The notes under the pieces are model-generated. The model worked only from the letters and a program-made list of their open reading frames with translations. It was not told the DNA's origin and made no database searches. Positions 1-7,317 of a stretch of DNA of 64,000 nucleotides are shown here, in pieces. Location of the stretch: NCBI GenBank assembly GCA_016715895.1, contig JADJXH010000003.1, positions 248,001 through 312,000 on the forward strand, read 5' to 3'. This DNA is from Flavobacteriales bacterium (GTDB lineage: Bacteria; Bacteroidota; Bacteroidia; Flavobacteriales_F; PHOS-HE28). The first letter of the stretch is position 1. Each line of letters starts with the position of its first letter. The translations under genes were made by a program, and so were the position numbers.

Positions 1-723
1 GGCGATGTCGAGGCTGAAGACCTGCTTGCCCTTGAGGTCCTCGGGAATGTCGCCGCTCACGATGCGCTGCGCGATGCCTTCGGCGATGGCGGTCTTGCCC
101 ACGCCGGGTTCACCGATCAGGATCGGGTTGTTCTTGGTGCGGCGGCTGAGGATCTGCAGCACGCGGCGGATCTCCTCGTCGCGGCCGATGACCGGGTCGA
201 GCTTGTTGTCCTTGGCGAGCTGGTTGAGGTTCTTGGCGTACTTGTTCAGCGCGTTGTAGGTCTCCTCCTGGCTTTGGCTGGTCACCTTGCTGCCCTTGCG
301 CAGTTCCTTGATGGCCGCGATCAGGTCCTTCCTGGTGACGCCGTTGTCCTTCAGCAGCTGGCTCACGGTGTCGCCGCTGTCCAGGATGCCGATGAGCATG
401 TGCTCCACGCTGGCGAACTCATCGCCGAACTCCTTCAGCGCGGCGAGGGCCTTGGTGAGCGCATCGCTGCTGTAGCGCGAGAGGCTGATCTGCCCGCCGC
501 TCACTTTGGGGTATAGCCCGACGATGCGGTCCAGCGCCTGCGTCATCGCGGGCACGTTCACGTTCATCTTCTTCAGCAGGAAGGGGGTGACGTCGGGGTC
601 CACCTCCAGGATGCCCTTGAGCAGGTGGCCGTTCTCGAGCATCTGCTGGCCGTATCCGGTGGCGATGGTCTGCGCCTGCTGGATGGCCTGCTGGGAGCGG
701 ACGGTGAATTTGTTGAGGTCCAT
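1..723 (-). CDS. clpB: ATP-dependent disaggregase ClpB, N-terminal part (cut by window edge)
   Basis: The first 241 residues are visible; the gene runs off the left edge. ClpB is a cytoplasmic hexameric AAA+ chaperone that, with DnaK, threads aggregated proteins through its pore. Residues 1-145 form the double Clp-N repeat domain, followed by a linker and the start of NBD1 with Walker A GEPGVGKT at residues 204-211. The preceding stretch LDPVIGRDEEI is a hallmark of the Clp/Hsp100 family. ClpB is chosen over ClpA/ClpC because the N-terminus MDLNKFT and the phrase NGHLLKGILE are ClpB-like. The ATG at 721-723 fits the known N-terminus. No heat-shock promoter could be recognised upstream. Confidence 0.95.
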   Translation of the reverse strand, partial: MDLNKFTVRSQQAIQQAQTIATGYGQQMLENGHLLKGILEVDPDVTPFLLKKMNVNVPAMTQALDRIVGLYPKVSGGQISLSRYSSDALTKALAALKEFGDEFASVEHMLIGILDSGDTVSQLLKDNGVTRKDLIAAIKELRKGSKVTSQSQEETYNALNKYAKNLNQLAKDNKLDPVIGRDEEIRRVLQILSRRTKNNPILIGEPGVGKTAIAEGIAQRIVSGDIPEDLKGKQVFSLDIA

Positions 724-978
724 GGTGGGTTCGGGGTCGGGACGTCCAGGCCGCTCAAAGTCGGTTCCGATGCGTGAACCCTGCCCGGTTGGCAGAACCT
801 CGGGTTCCGCTGCTGCCTGGATGGCTTGATGGATGGGGACGGCCTGACCGATCGGCAGCGGGTGCGGGGGGCTTTTCGAGCTGTCGGCCCAGCCAGCTCC
901 GTGTCGCCACGCTTGTTCCGGTCGGTTCGTTCATCCGCGTCTGCTCGCACGACTGAAGTACTTTCGGGCGCGGAGCCC
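724..978. other. Intergenic region between divergent clpB and the M14 peptidase gene
   Basis: About 255 bp that must hold two divergent promoters. Open frames cross it, but none has a recognisable product. No convincing TAnnTTTG element or strong inverted repeat was seen. Confidence 0.5.
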
Positions 979-2721
979 ATGCCTGACCCGATCCGCACCT
1001 TCATCCTCCGTTCGCTTCCGCTCGTGCTCTGTGTGTGGAGCGTCCACGTACGCGCGCAGGGCTGGACCTTCACCGGTGACGTCACGCCCACGTGGGAACA
1101 GGTGATCGATCGGTATCGGGCCCTGGCGGAAGGCCGACGTTCCGCGCGGTTGATGGAGATGGGCCGCGACGATGGGGGCCAGCCCATCCACCTGTTCGTC
1201 ATCAGTGATGGGGGACCCTTTTCACCGGACAGTATCCACGCGCGCGGCCGCAGCGTGGTCTTCATCGTCAACGGCATCCACCCGGGCGAGCCCGACGGCA
1301 TCGATGCGAGCCTGCTGCTGGCCCGGGCGTTGCTGGACAGCGACCAGCTGATGGGCCTCACGGCCAACACGGCCGTCTGCATCGTTCCGGTGTACAACGT
1401 GAGCGGCGCGGTGATGCGCGACACGGTGTTCCGTGTGGACCAGAACGGCCCGATCGAGCACGGGCAGCGGGCGAACGCGCGCAACCTCGACCTGAACCGG
1501 GACCTGGTGAAGGCCGATGCGCGCAACACGCAGGCCTTGGTGCAGGCGCTTCACCGCTGGGATCCCGATGTGCTCATCGACACGCACGTGAGCGACGGCG
1601 CCGACCATCGGTATGTCATGGAGCTGCTCACCACCCGTCGCGAGAAGCTCGATCCCGGTGTGGCGCGCTTCCTCGATCAGGTGCTTGTTCCTAGCCTGCA
1701 GCACTGGATGGACCGCAAGGGCATCGCCATGTGCCCCTACTTCGAGACGATGGCGCAGGTGCCGGACAGCGGGCTGATGGCCTTCTACGACGGTCCGCGC
1801 TACACCTCGGGCTACGCGGCGCTCTTCAACACCGTGGGCATCCTGGCCGAGAGCCACATGCTGAAGCCCTATGCGGACCGCGTGAACGCGACCTTCCAGG
1901 TGATGCTGGGCGTGCTCGGCGTGCTGGATGAGCACGGGGCCGAGCTGCGCAGGGCCAGGGCCGAAGCCGCCCGCAACACTGCCGCCGCCTCGGGCTTCCC
2001 GCTGCACTGGAAGCTGGATACCACCCGTGTTGAGCGGCTTCCGTGGAAGGGCTATGCGACGGTGTGGGAACCCAGCGCGGTGAGCGGCCTTCCGCGCCTG
2101 CGCTATGACCGTTCGCGCCCGGTGGACACCACCGTGCCCTGGTACGACACCTACATGTCCGGCCCGGTGCGGGACAAACCAGCGGCCTATCTGGTGCCGC
2201 AGGCCTGGCGTGAAGTGGGGCAGCGGCTGGCCATGGCGGGTGTGCGTTTCGAACGGATCATGCGGGACACGGTGCTGCGCGCCGAGGTGCACCACATCGC
2301 CGACCTGCGCACGGCGCGCGAGCCCTATGAGGGGCGTTATCTGCACCGCGACATCCGCACCACCATCGCGGTGGAGGAGGTGCATGCCCGTGCCGGCGAC
2401 CTGCTCGTTCCCCTGGGCACACGCCATGATCGGTTCCTGATGGAGGTATTGGAGCCCGACGCGCCGGACAGCTACTTCGCCTGGGGCTTCTTCGATGCCA
2501 TCCTGCAGCAGAAGGAGTGGTTCACCGACTACGTGTTCGAGGATGTGGCGGCGGACCTGTTGAAGCGCGACCCGTCCCTGCGCGCGGCGCTGGTGGAGCG
2601 GCGTGCGGCCGACCCGGACTTCGCGGCCGATGGATGGGCGCAGCTGGCCTTCGTCTTCCAGCGTTCGCCGTACATGGAACCGGGGCATCGCCGCTACCCG
2701 GTGGTGCGCGTGTTGCGCTGA
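979..2721 (+). CDS. Secreted M14-family zinc carboxypeptidase
   Basis: A 580-residue exported metallopeptidase. An N-terminal signal peptide (hydrophobic run about residues 7-25, ending near VRAQG) supports the ATG at 979 rather than the in-frame start at 826. The M14 zinc ligands are visible: HPGE with His101 and Glu104, and His203 in the DTH motif. The substrate-binding Asn-Arg lies at 173-174 (LDLNRD), and the likely catalytic Glu291 lies in ILAESH. The catalytic domain spans about residues 30-330. The C-terminal 250 residues match nothing I recognise and may be a beta-sandwich. The probable role is trimming peptides or peptidoglycan stems outside the cytoplasm; substrate unknown. Its 3' end overlaps the convergent antiporter gene by 28 bp. 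Confidence 0.88.
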   Translation: MPDPIRTFILRSLPLVLCVWSVHVRAQGWTFTGDVTPTWEQVIDRYRALAEGRRSARLMEMGRDDGGQPIHLFVISDGGPFSPDSIHARGRSVVFIVNGIHPGEPDGIDASLLLARALLDSDQLMGLTANTAVCIVPVYNVSGAVMRDTVFRVDQNGPIEHGQRANARNLDLNRDLVKADARNTQALVQALHRWDPDVLIDTHVSDGADHRYVMELLTTRREKLDPGVARFLDQVLVPSLQHWMDRKGIAMCPYFETMAQVPDSGLMAFYDGPRYTSGYAALFNTVGILAESHMLKPYADRVNATFQVMLGVLGVLDEHGAELRRARAEAARNTAAASGFPLHWKLDTTRVERLPWKGYATVWEPSAVSGLPRLRYDRSRPVDTTVPWYDTYMSGPVRDKPAAYLVPQAWREVGQRLAMAGVRFERIMRDTVLRAEVHHIADLRTAREPYEGRYLHRDIRTTIAVEEVHARAGDLLVPLGTRHDRFLMEVLEPDAPDSYFAWGFFDAILQQKEWFTDYVFEDVAADLLKRDPSLRAALVERRAADPDFAADGWAQLAFVFQRSPYMEPGHRRYPVVRVLR

Positions 2722-4574
2722 GCGGCCGCGATGCCCTCGCGCAGTTCCTGGCTGTCCCAAGCGTGGTCGTGGTCGTCCAGGTCCAGGCCGATGTCCTTGC
2801 GCAGCAGCTCCTCCTGTTCGGCGATGGCGGCGCGCACTCCGGTGATGTAGTCCTGGGTGTCGCCCCGGCGGGCCGCCAGCTCCTTCAGGGCGGCCTCGTC
2901 GTAAGCACGGAACCGCAGCGCGGCCCGATGGGCGGTATGCGCACGGACGCCCAGTTCGCGCAGCACGTCGGCGCCGAGCCGAAGGGCGGTGTCGAGGCTC
3001 TCGCGGTAGATGTGGAGCGCACCCTGGTCCATCAGCTCGTAGGCGTCCATGCGGTTGCGGCTGCGCACGAGCACCTTCAGGTGGGGGAAATGCCGGTGAA
3101 CGGTGTCCACCAGGGCCGGCGCGGCCTCCGGGGCGATGGCGCAGACCAGGAGTTCGGCCTCGTGCGCTCCGGCAGCTTCCAGCAGGTCGTGCCGTGTGGC
3201 ATCCCCGTAATAGACCTTGAAGCCGAGCTTGCGCAGCAGGTCCACCTGATCGCTGTCGTTGTCCAACAGGGTGGCATGCACGCCGCTGGCGCGCAGCAGG
3301 CGGCCCACGGTGCTTCCGAAGTGGCCGAAACCGGCGATGATCACCCGGTTGCGTTCCTCCACGGCATCGGCTTCGCGCCCGGGGGCCTCGGTGGTGCCCA
3401 CACGCGGAAGAAGCACCCGGTCGTTGAACAGCATCACCACCGGTGTCAGCGTCATGCTGAGCGCGGTCACCGCCATCAGCCCATCGGTCCAGGTGCCGTC
3501 CAGCAGGCCCAGCTGGGTGATGAAGGCCAGCAGCACGAACGCGAATTCGCCCACCTGGCCGAGGCCTGCGCCGAACAGCAGGTTCTGGTCGGTGCCCAGG
3601 CCCGCACGACGGCCGATGGCGAGCAGCACGACCGCCTTGGCCACCATCACCAGCAGGGTGGCGCCCACGATGAGGGCCGGGCGTTCGGCGATGAGGGGAA
3701 AGTTGATGGACGCGCCGACGGCCATGAAGAAGAGGCCGAGCAGCAGGCCCTTGAAGGGATCGAGGTCGCTTTCGAGCTCGTGCTTGTACTCGCTGTTGGC
3801 CAGCACCACGCCGGCCAGGAATGTGCCCAGGGCGGGGCTCAGGCCCACGGTCTCCATCAACAGGGCGATGCCCACCACCAGCAGCAGGGCTGAGGCCACG
3901 AAGAGCTCGCGCAGGCGCGTGCGGGCCACCACGCGCAGCAGCGGCACCACCACGGTGCGCCCCAAGCCCACGATGGCACCCACGGCCAGCAGCACCACCA
4001 GCGTGCGTTGCCAGCCCGGCAGCCCTTCGATCCACGAGCCCCCGGAGGCCACGGGAGCGGCGGCGGCCAGCAGCGGCAGCAGGGCCAGGATGGGGATCAC
4101 CGCGATGTCCTGGAAGAGCAGCACCGCGAAGGAGCAGCGGCCGGCGGCGGTGTGTGAGAGGCCCTTCTCCTTGAGGCTCTGCAGCGCGATGGCGGTGGAG
4201 CTCATCGCCAGGGCGAGGCCCACCGCCATCGCGGCCTGCCAGGGCAGGCCGATGGCCATCGCCAGGGCGCCCAGCAGCACGGCGGTGATCGCCACCTGGG
4301 CACCGCCCAGCCCCAGCACCTGCCGGCGCATGCGCCAGAACAGTGCGGGCTCCAGTTCCAACCCCACCAGAAAGAGCATCATCACCACCCCGAACTCGGC
4401 GAAGTGCATGATGTCCTTGCCCTCCTCCCCGATGAAGCCCAGGAGGAAGGGGCCGATGAGCACGCCAGCGAGCAGATAGCCCAGCACACTGCCCAGGCCC
4501 AGGCGCTTGGCCACCGGCACGCAGAGCACGGCCGCCCCCAGGTACACCACCGCATCAGCAAGGAAGGAGGCCAT
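2694..4574 (-). CDS. Kef-type monovalent cation:proton antiporter with RCK (TrkA-N) domain
   Basis: A 626-residue inner-membrane CPA2-family antiporter. Residues 1-390 form about 12 membrane segments with family motifs GLELEP (71-76), FQDIAVIP (154-161) and a conserved segment about 246-268. Residues 410-530 form a Rossmann RCK domain with nucleotide-binding GFGHFG at 415-420. KefB/KefC proteins expel K+ in exchange for H+ when glutathione adducts bind the RCK domain, acidifying the cytoplasm to protect against electrophiles. The flavodoxin-like gene 3 bp upstream matches the KefF/KefG ancillary subunit, so the two probably form one complex. Whether glutathione is the ligand here cannot be told. 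KefB and KefC cannot be separated from sequence alone. Confidence 0.9.
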   Translation of the reverse strand: MASFLADAVVYLGAAVLCVPVAKRLGLGSVLGYLLAGVLIGPFLLGFIGEEGKDIMHFAEFGVVMMLFLVGLELEPALFWRMRRQVLGLGGAQVAITAVLLGALAMAIGLPWQAAMAVGLALAMSSTAIALQSLKEKGLSHTAAGRCSFAVLLFQDIAVIPILALLPLLAAAAPVASGGSWIEGLPGWQRTLVVLLAVGAIVGLGRTVVVPLLRVVARTRLRELFVASALLLVVGIALLMETVGLSPALGTFLAGVVLANSEYKHELESDLDPFKGLLLGLFFMAVGASINFPLIAERPALIVGATLLVMVAKAVVLLAIGRRAGLGTDQNLLFGAGLGQVGEFAFVLLAFITQLGLLDGTWTDGLMAVTALSMTLTPVVMLFNDRVLLPRVGTTEAPGREADAVEERNRVIIAGFGHFGSTVGRLLRASGVHATLLDNDSDQVDLLRKLGFKVYYGDATRHDLLEAAGAHEAELLVCAIAPEAAPALVDTVHRHFPHLKVLVRSRNRMDAYELMDQGALHIYRESLDTALRLGADVLRELGVRAHTAHRAALRFRAYDEAALKELAARRGDTQDYITGVRAAIAEQEELLRKDIGLDLDDHDHAWDSQELREGIAAAQRNTRTTG

Positions 4575-4577
4575 GGA

Positions 4578-5174
4578 TCAGGGGATGGTGTTGAGCAGGT
4601 GATGCTGGTCCGTCGTACCGGTCATCCGATCCAAGGTCAGCGTGCCGTCCGCCCACCCGTGCAGCATCCGTCCATAGCGGTGCGCGATGCGCTCCAGCTC
4701 GGCATCGCCCAGGCGATGGGTGCCTTGCGCGGCGAAGGGCGGGGCCCAGTGCATGCCGCACAAGGTGGCCGTGCGCTTCAGCGGAAGCAGGAACTCCGCG
4801 AGCGTGTGGCCGTGGAATCCGTCGGCGGTATAGGCCTCCGGGCCCCCTCCGGTGGTCACCACATGGAACTGCACCTTGCCGCGCAGGGCCGTGCCGCCCG
4901 GTCCATAGGCCCAGCCGAAGGCGTACACCAGGTCGATGTACTGCTTCAACAGCGGGGGCACGCTGTACCAGTAGAACGGATGGTGTAGCACCACCACGTC
5001 GTGCGCCATCAGCAGGTCCTGCTCCATCTTCACGTCCACCTGCATGTCCGGATACAGCTCATACAGGTCGCGCAGGGTGATCCGTTCGGACACAGGCATG
5101 GCCTTCAGCAACGCGCGGTTGGTGCGGCTGCGCTCGAGCCGGGGATGGGCGAAGAGGACAAGGACGCGGGGCAT
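4578..5174 (-). CDS. KefF/KefG-like NAD(P)H quinone oxidoreductase, antiporter partner
   Basis: A 198-residue flavodoxin-fold protein. The N-terminus RVLVLFAHPRLERSRTN is the FMN phosphate-binding strand-loop typical of NQO1/KefF proteins, and HHPFYWYSVPPLLKQYID (about residues 74-91) and GWAYGPGG are family signatures. It is probably an FMN-dependent quinone or electrophile reductase that also activates the downstream Kef antiporter. The gene ends 3 bp before the antiporter start, so the pair is one operon transcribed leftward. Length is typical for the family (about 180-200). A free-standing quinone reductase is possible but unlikely given the context. Confidence 0.88.
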   Translation of the reverse strand: MPRVLVLFAHPRLERSRTNRALLKAMPVSERITLRDLYELYPDMQVDVKMEQDLLMAHDVVVLHHPFYWYSVPPLLKQYIDLVYAFGWAYGPGGTALRGKVQFHVVTTGGGPEAYTADGFHGHTLAEFLLPLKRTATLCGMHWAPPFAAQGTHRLGDAELERIAHRYGRMLHGWADGTLTLDRMTGTTDQHHLLNTIP

Positions 5175-5271
5175 GCGGTTGCAAGTCTAGCACCGGCGCG
5201 GGTCTGTCCGCCGTCAACACGGTGACCCGTGCCGCTGGTTACCTTGCCGGACCCTGACCCGAACGGACATC

Positions 5272-5730
5272 ATGGACCGAAGGAACGTGAAGCAGCAGGT
5301 GATCGACGGCGCGCGCCGCCGGTTGCAGGAGGCCATTGCCGAACACCGCGAACGGCTGGAGGACCTCCGGTCCGTGACGATGGAGAACGACCTTGCGGAA
5401 TCCGCCAGCCAGAGCGAAGGGCGCCGCGGTGCCGACGTGGAGCTGATGAACGGACTGGGTGAGCAACTGGAGCAGTTGGAGCGGGACATGGCCCTGCTGG
5501 GTCAGGTGGAGGCCGGTGCCATCCACGAGGTGGTGTCCTTCGGTTCGGTGGTGCATACCGACCGGCGCGACCTGCTGATCGCCACCAGCGTGGAGGAGTT
5601 CGAGGCCGCGGGCCGCACCTACCTGGGCCTGTCCGTCAGGGCCCCGCTCTACCAGGCCCTCAGCGGCAAACGCGTCGGCGAACAGGCCACCGTCAACGGC
5701 ATCACCTATACCATCCGCGACATCCTGTGA
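5272..5730 (+). CDS. GreA/GreB-like transcription-factor-family protein
   Basis: A 152-residue protein. Residues about 1-80 are charged and predicted coiled coil; residues about 85-150 resemble the GreA/GreB C-terminal FKBP-like domain (GSVVHTDRRDLLIATSV, then SVRAPLYQALSGKRVGE). Gre factors enter the RNA polymerase secondary channel and stimulate transcript cleavage. The Bacteroidota subgroup is often mislabelled 3-oxoacyl-ACP synthase. The paired acidic residues expected at the coiled-coil tip are not clearly placed, so it may be a Rnk-like or anti-Gre relative. The stop overlaps a GTG of the next gene, suggesting translational coupling. Confidence 0.7.
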   Translation: MDRRNVKQQVIDGARRRLQEAIAEHRERLEDLRSVTMENDLAESASQSEGRRGADVELMNGLGEQLEQLERDMALLGQVEAGAIHEVVSFGSVVHTDRRDLLIATSVEEFEAAGRTYLGLSVRAPLYQALSGKRVGEQATVNGITYTIRDIL

Positions 5731-5732
5731 GC

Positions 5733-6272
5733 ATGGAACTGCACGACATCAGCATCGGGGCCCGCGTGAAGCACCCGACCCTGGGCGTGGGCGTGGTCTA
5801 CGACATCGATCCGCGCACCGTGCACGTCTTCTTCCGCGAGCACGCTGAACAGCCCATCAGCCGCAGCTTCGAGGGGCTGGTCACCATCGCCCCGGGCGTG
5901 GAGATCGGCCAGGAGCCGCTCGATCTGGAGCATGTGAAGGACGCCCTGCGCGAGGTGCTGGAGGAGCTGCAGATGCCGCAGCGCCCGGTGAGCATGGCCC
6001 GCCGGTACGAAGGAGGGGTGATGGAACTGCGGCCGAAGGACCCCACACTGAAAAGCAAGGAAGTGCCCATCGACGACTTCTTCCACAAGATCGTCATGAT
6101 CCGGGACCGCTTCCGCGTGCTGGAGCAGAAGATCAACGCCCACGCTGCGCTCAGCGAGGCGGACAAGGTGGAGCTGCAGCAGTACATCACCCGCTGCTAC
6201 GGCAGCCTCACCACCTTCAACATCCTCTTCGAGGACAAGGAGGATCACTTCGTGGGGCAGAAGGGCGACTGA
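5733..6272 (+). CDS. Conserved hypothetical protein coupled to the Gre-like gene
   Basis: About 179 residues; function not recognised. The N-terminus (IGARVKHPTLGVGVVYDID) resembles a small SH3-like beta-barrel of the kind found in CarD or DUF3553 proteins, which would fit RNA-polymerase binding. The C-terminal half is helical and charged. No signal peptide or membrane segment, so probably cytoplasmic. The ATG at 5733 is used; a GTG at 5727, which overlaps the upstream TGA, would add two residues. The tight coupling to the Gre-like gene suggests a shared role in transcription, but this is inference. Confidence 0.65.
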   Translation: MELHDISIGARVKHPTLGVGVVYDIDPRTVHVFFREHAEQPISRSFEGLVTIAPGVEIGQEPLDLEHVKDALREVLEELQMPQRPVSMARRYEGGVMELRPKDPTLKSKEVPIDDFFHKIVMIRDRFRVLEQKINAHAALSEADKVELQQYITRCYGSLTTFNILFEDKEDHFVGQKGD

Positions 6273-6667
6273 TGCCAGGCGTGCATCCCGCCAGGGCGGG
6301 AGAGGTCACGCCCCTGTGTTCCCTCCCGGGAGTTCGTGTTGCAGGAACGGTCGCAGGTGGTTGCGGAGATGACTTTTCAACCGGTGGTTGCAGAAGGCTG
6401 TTCGCGCGCTATACATTCGTAGCGCAGATGCGTTCTTTCTCAGCCGTGCGCTGATCAACGACCAGCCCACACAGGCCTATAGTCTCAGAACCAACATTAT
6501 TTGCTCAGGGACGGAAGATCCAAAGGGCAAAGGCGGGCCGCGCATCTCCTTCGGGCGATGATGCCTCCGGGCACAACGCGGATTACTGACCCCTTTCTGT
6601 CCGACCCGCTCATGTGATCCATGGGTTCTTTGAACTTCGGTCCTGTGTGGGCTTTTTTTGTCCTGCC
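6273..6667. other. Gene-free stretch upstream of queE
   Basis: About 395 bp of visibly lower GC than the flanks, with no recognisable gene. It holds a CCCGC/GCGGG hairpin just after the upstream stop (6287-6300), a direct repeat GGTGGTTGC at 6356-6364 and 6383-6391, a 6-bp stem GCGCTA/TAGCGC with an 8-nt loop at 6406-6425, and a T7 run near 6650. I see no preQ1 riboswitch signature before queE. It could be decayed sequence; I cannot name its origin. Confidence 0.45.
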
Positions 6668-7306
6668 GTGAACGCCTCCATCACCACCCGCGCGGAACCC
6701 ACCGCGGCCACGACCTATCCGGTGATGGAGATCTTCCACACCGTGCAGGGCGAGGGGCTCTACAGCGGTCAGGCGGCCTGCTTCATCCGGCTCGGAGGCT
6801 GCGATGTGGGCTGTGTCTGGTGCGATGTCAAGGAGAGCTGGGACGCCACGGCGCATCCACGGCGCACGGCGGCGGACCTGGCGGCCGAGGCGGACTCGCA
6901 TCCCGCCCGCATCGTGGTGGTCACCGGCGGGGAGCCCCTGATGCACGACCTGAAGCCGCTGACCGATGCCCTGCGGGCCCGCGGCCTTCGCACCCACCTC
7001 GAGACCTCCGGTACCCACCCGTTGACGGGCGATTGGCACCATGTGTGCTTCAGCCCCAAGAAGTTCAAAGCACCCGTGCCCGGCTTCCACCGCCTTGCCC
7101 ATGAATTGAAGGTCATCGTCATCAACCGCCACGACCTCGGTTGGGCCGATGCGCATGCCGCCCAGGTGGACCCCGGTTGCGCGCTGTTCCTTCAACCGGA
7201 ATGGGAGAAGCGCGAGCGGGTCATGCCGATCATCGTGGAGAAGGTCATGGCCGATCCGCGATGGCGCATCTCGCTCCAGATCCACAAAACCCTGAACATC
7301 CCTTGA
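6668..7306 (+). CDS. queE: 7-carboxy-7-deazaguanine synthase QueE
   Basis: A 212-residue radical SAM enzyme that contracts 6-carboxy-tetrahydropterin to 7-carboxy-7-deazaguanine in the queuosine pathway. The SAM cluster motif is Cys45-x3-Cys49-x2-Cys52 (CDVGCVWC), preceded by the QueE signature EIFHTVQGEG. TGGEP (SAM contact) and ETSGT follow. QueE usually has C-x3-C-x2-C or a longer insert; this copy has the compact form. The GTG at 6668 is chosen because the residues before MEIFHT resemble short leaders in homologues; the ATG at 6725 is the alternative. No other queuosine genes are in view. Confidence 0.92.
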   Translation: MNASITTRAEPTAATTYPVMEIFHTVQGEGLYSGQAACFIRLGGCDVGCVWCDVKESWDATAHPRRTAADLAAEADSHPARIVVVTGGEPLMHDLKPLTDALRARGLRTHLETSGTHPLTGDWHHVCFSPKKFKAPVPGFHRLAHELKVIVINRHDLGWADAHAAQVDPGCALFLQPEWEKRERVMPIIVEKVMADPRWRISLQIHKTLNIP

Positions 7307-7317
7307 TCCCTTCTGCA

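Noticed and set aside
1222..4035. A 937-codon minus-strand open frame across the M14 and Kef genes
   Set aside because: Overlaps two genes with clear family motifs and has shadow-like composition.
6600..6667. preQ1 riboswitch before queE
   Set aside because: No compact hairpin plus A-rich tail of the preQ1-I type could be found.
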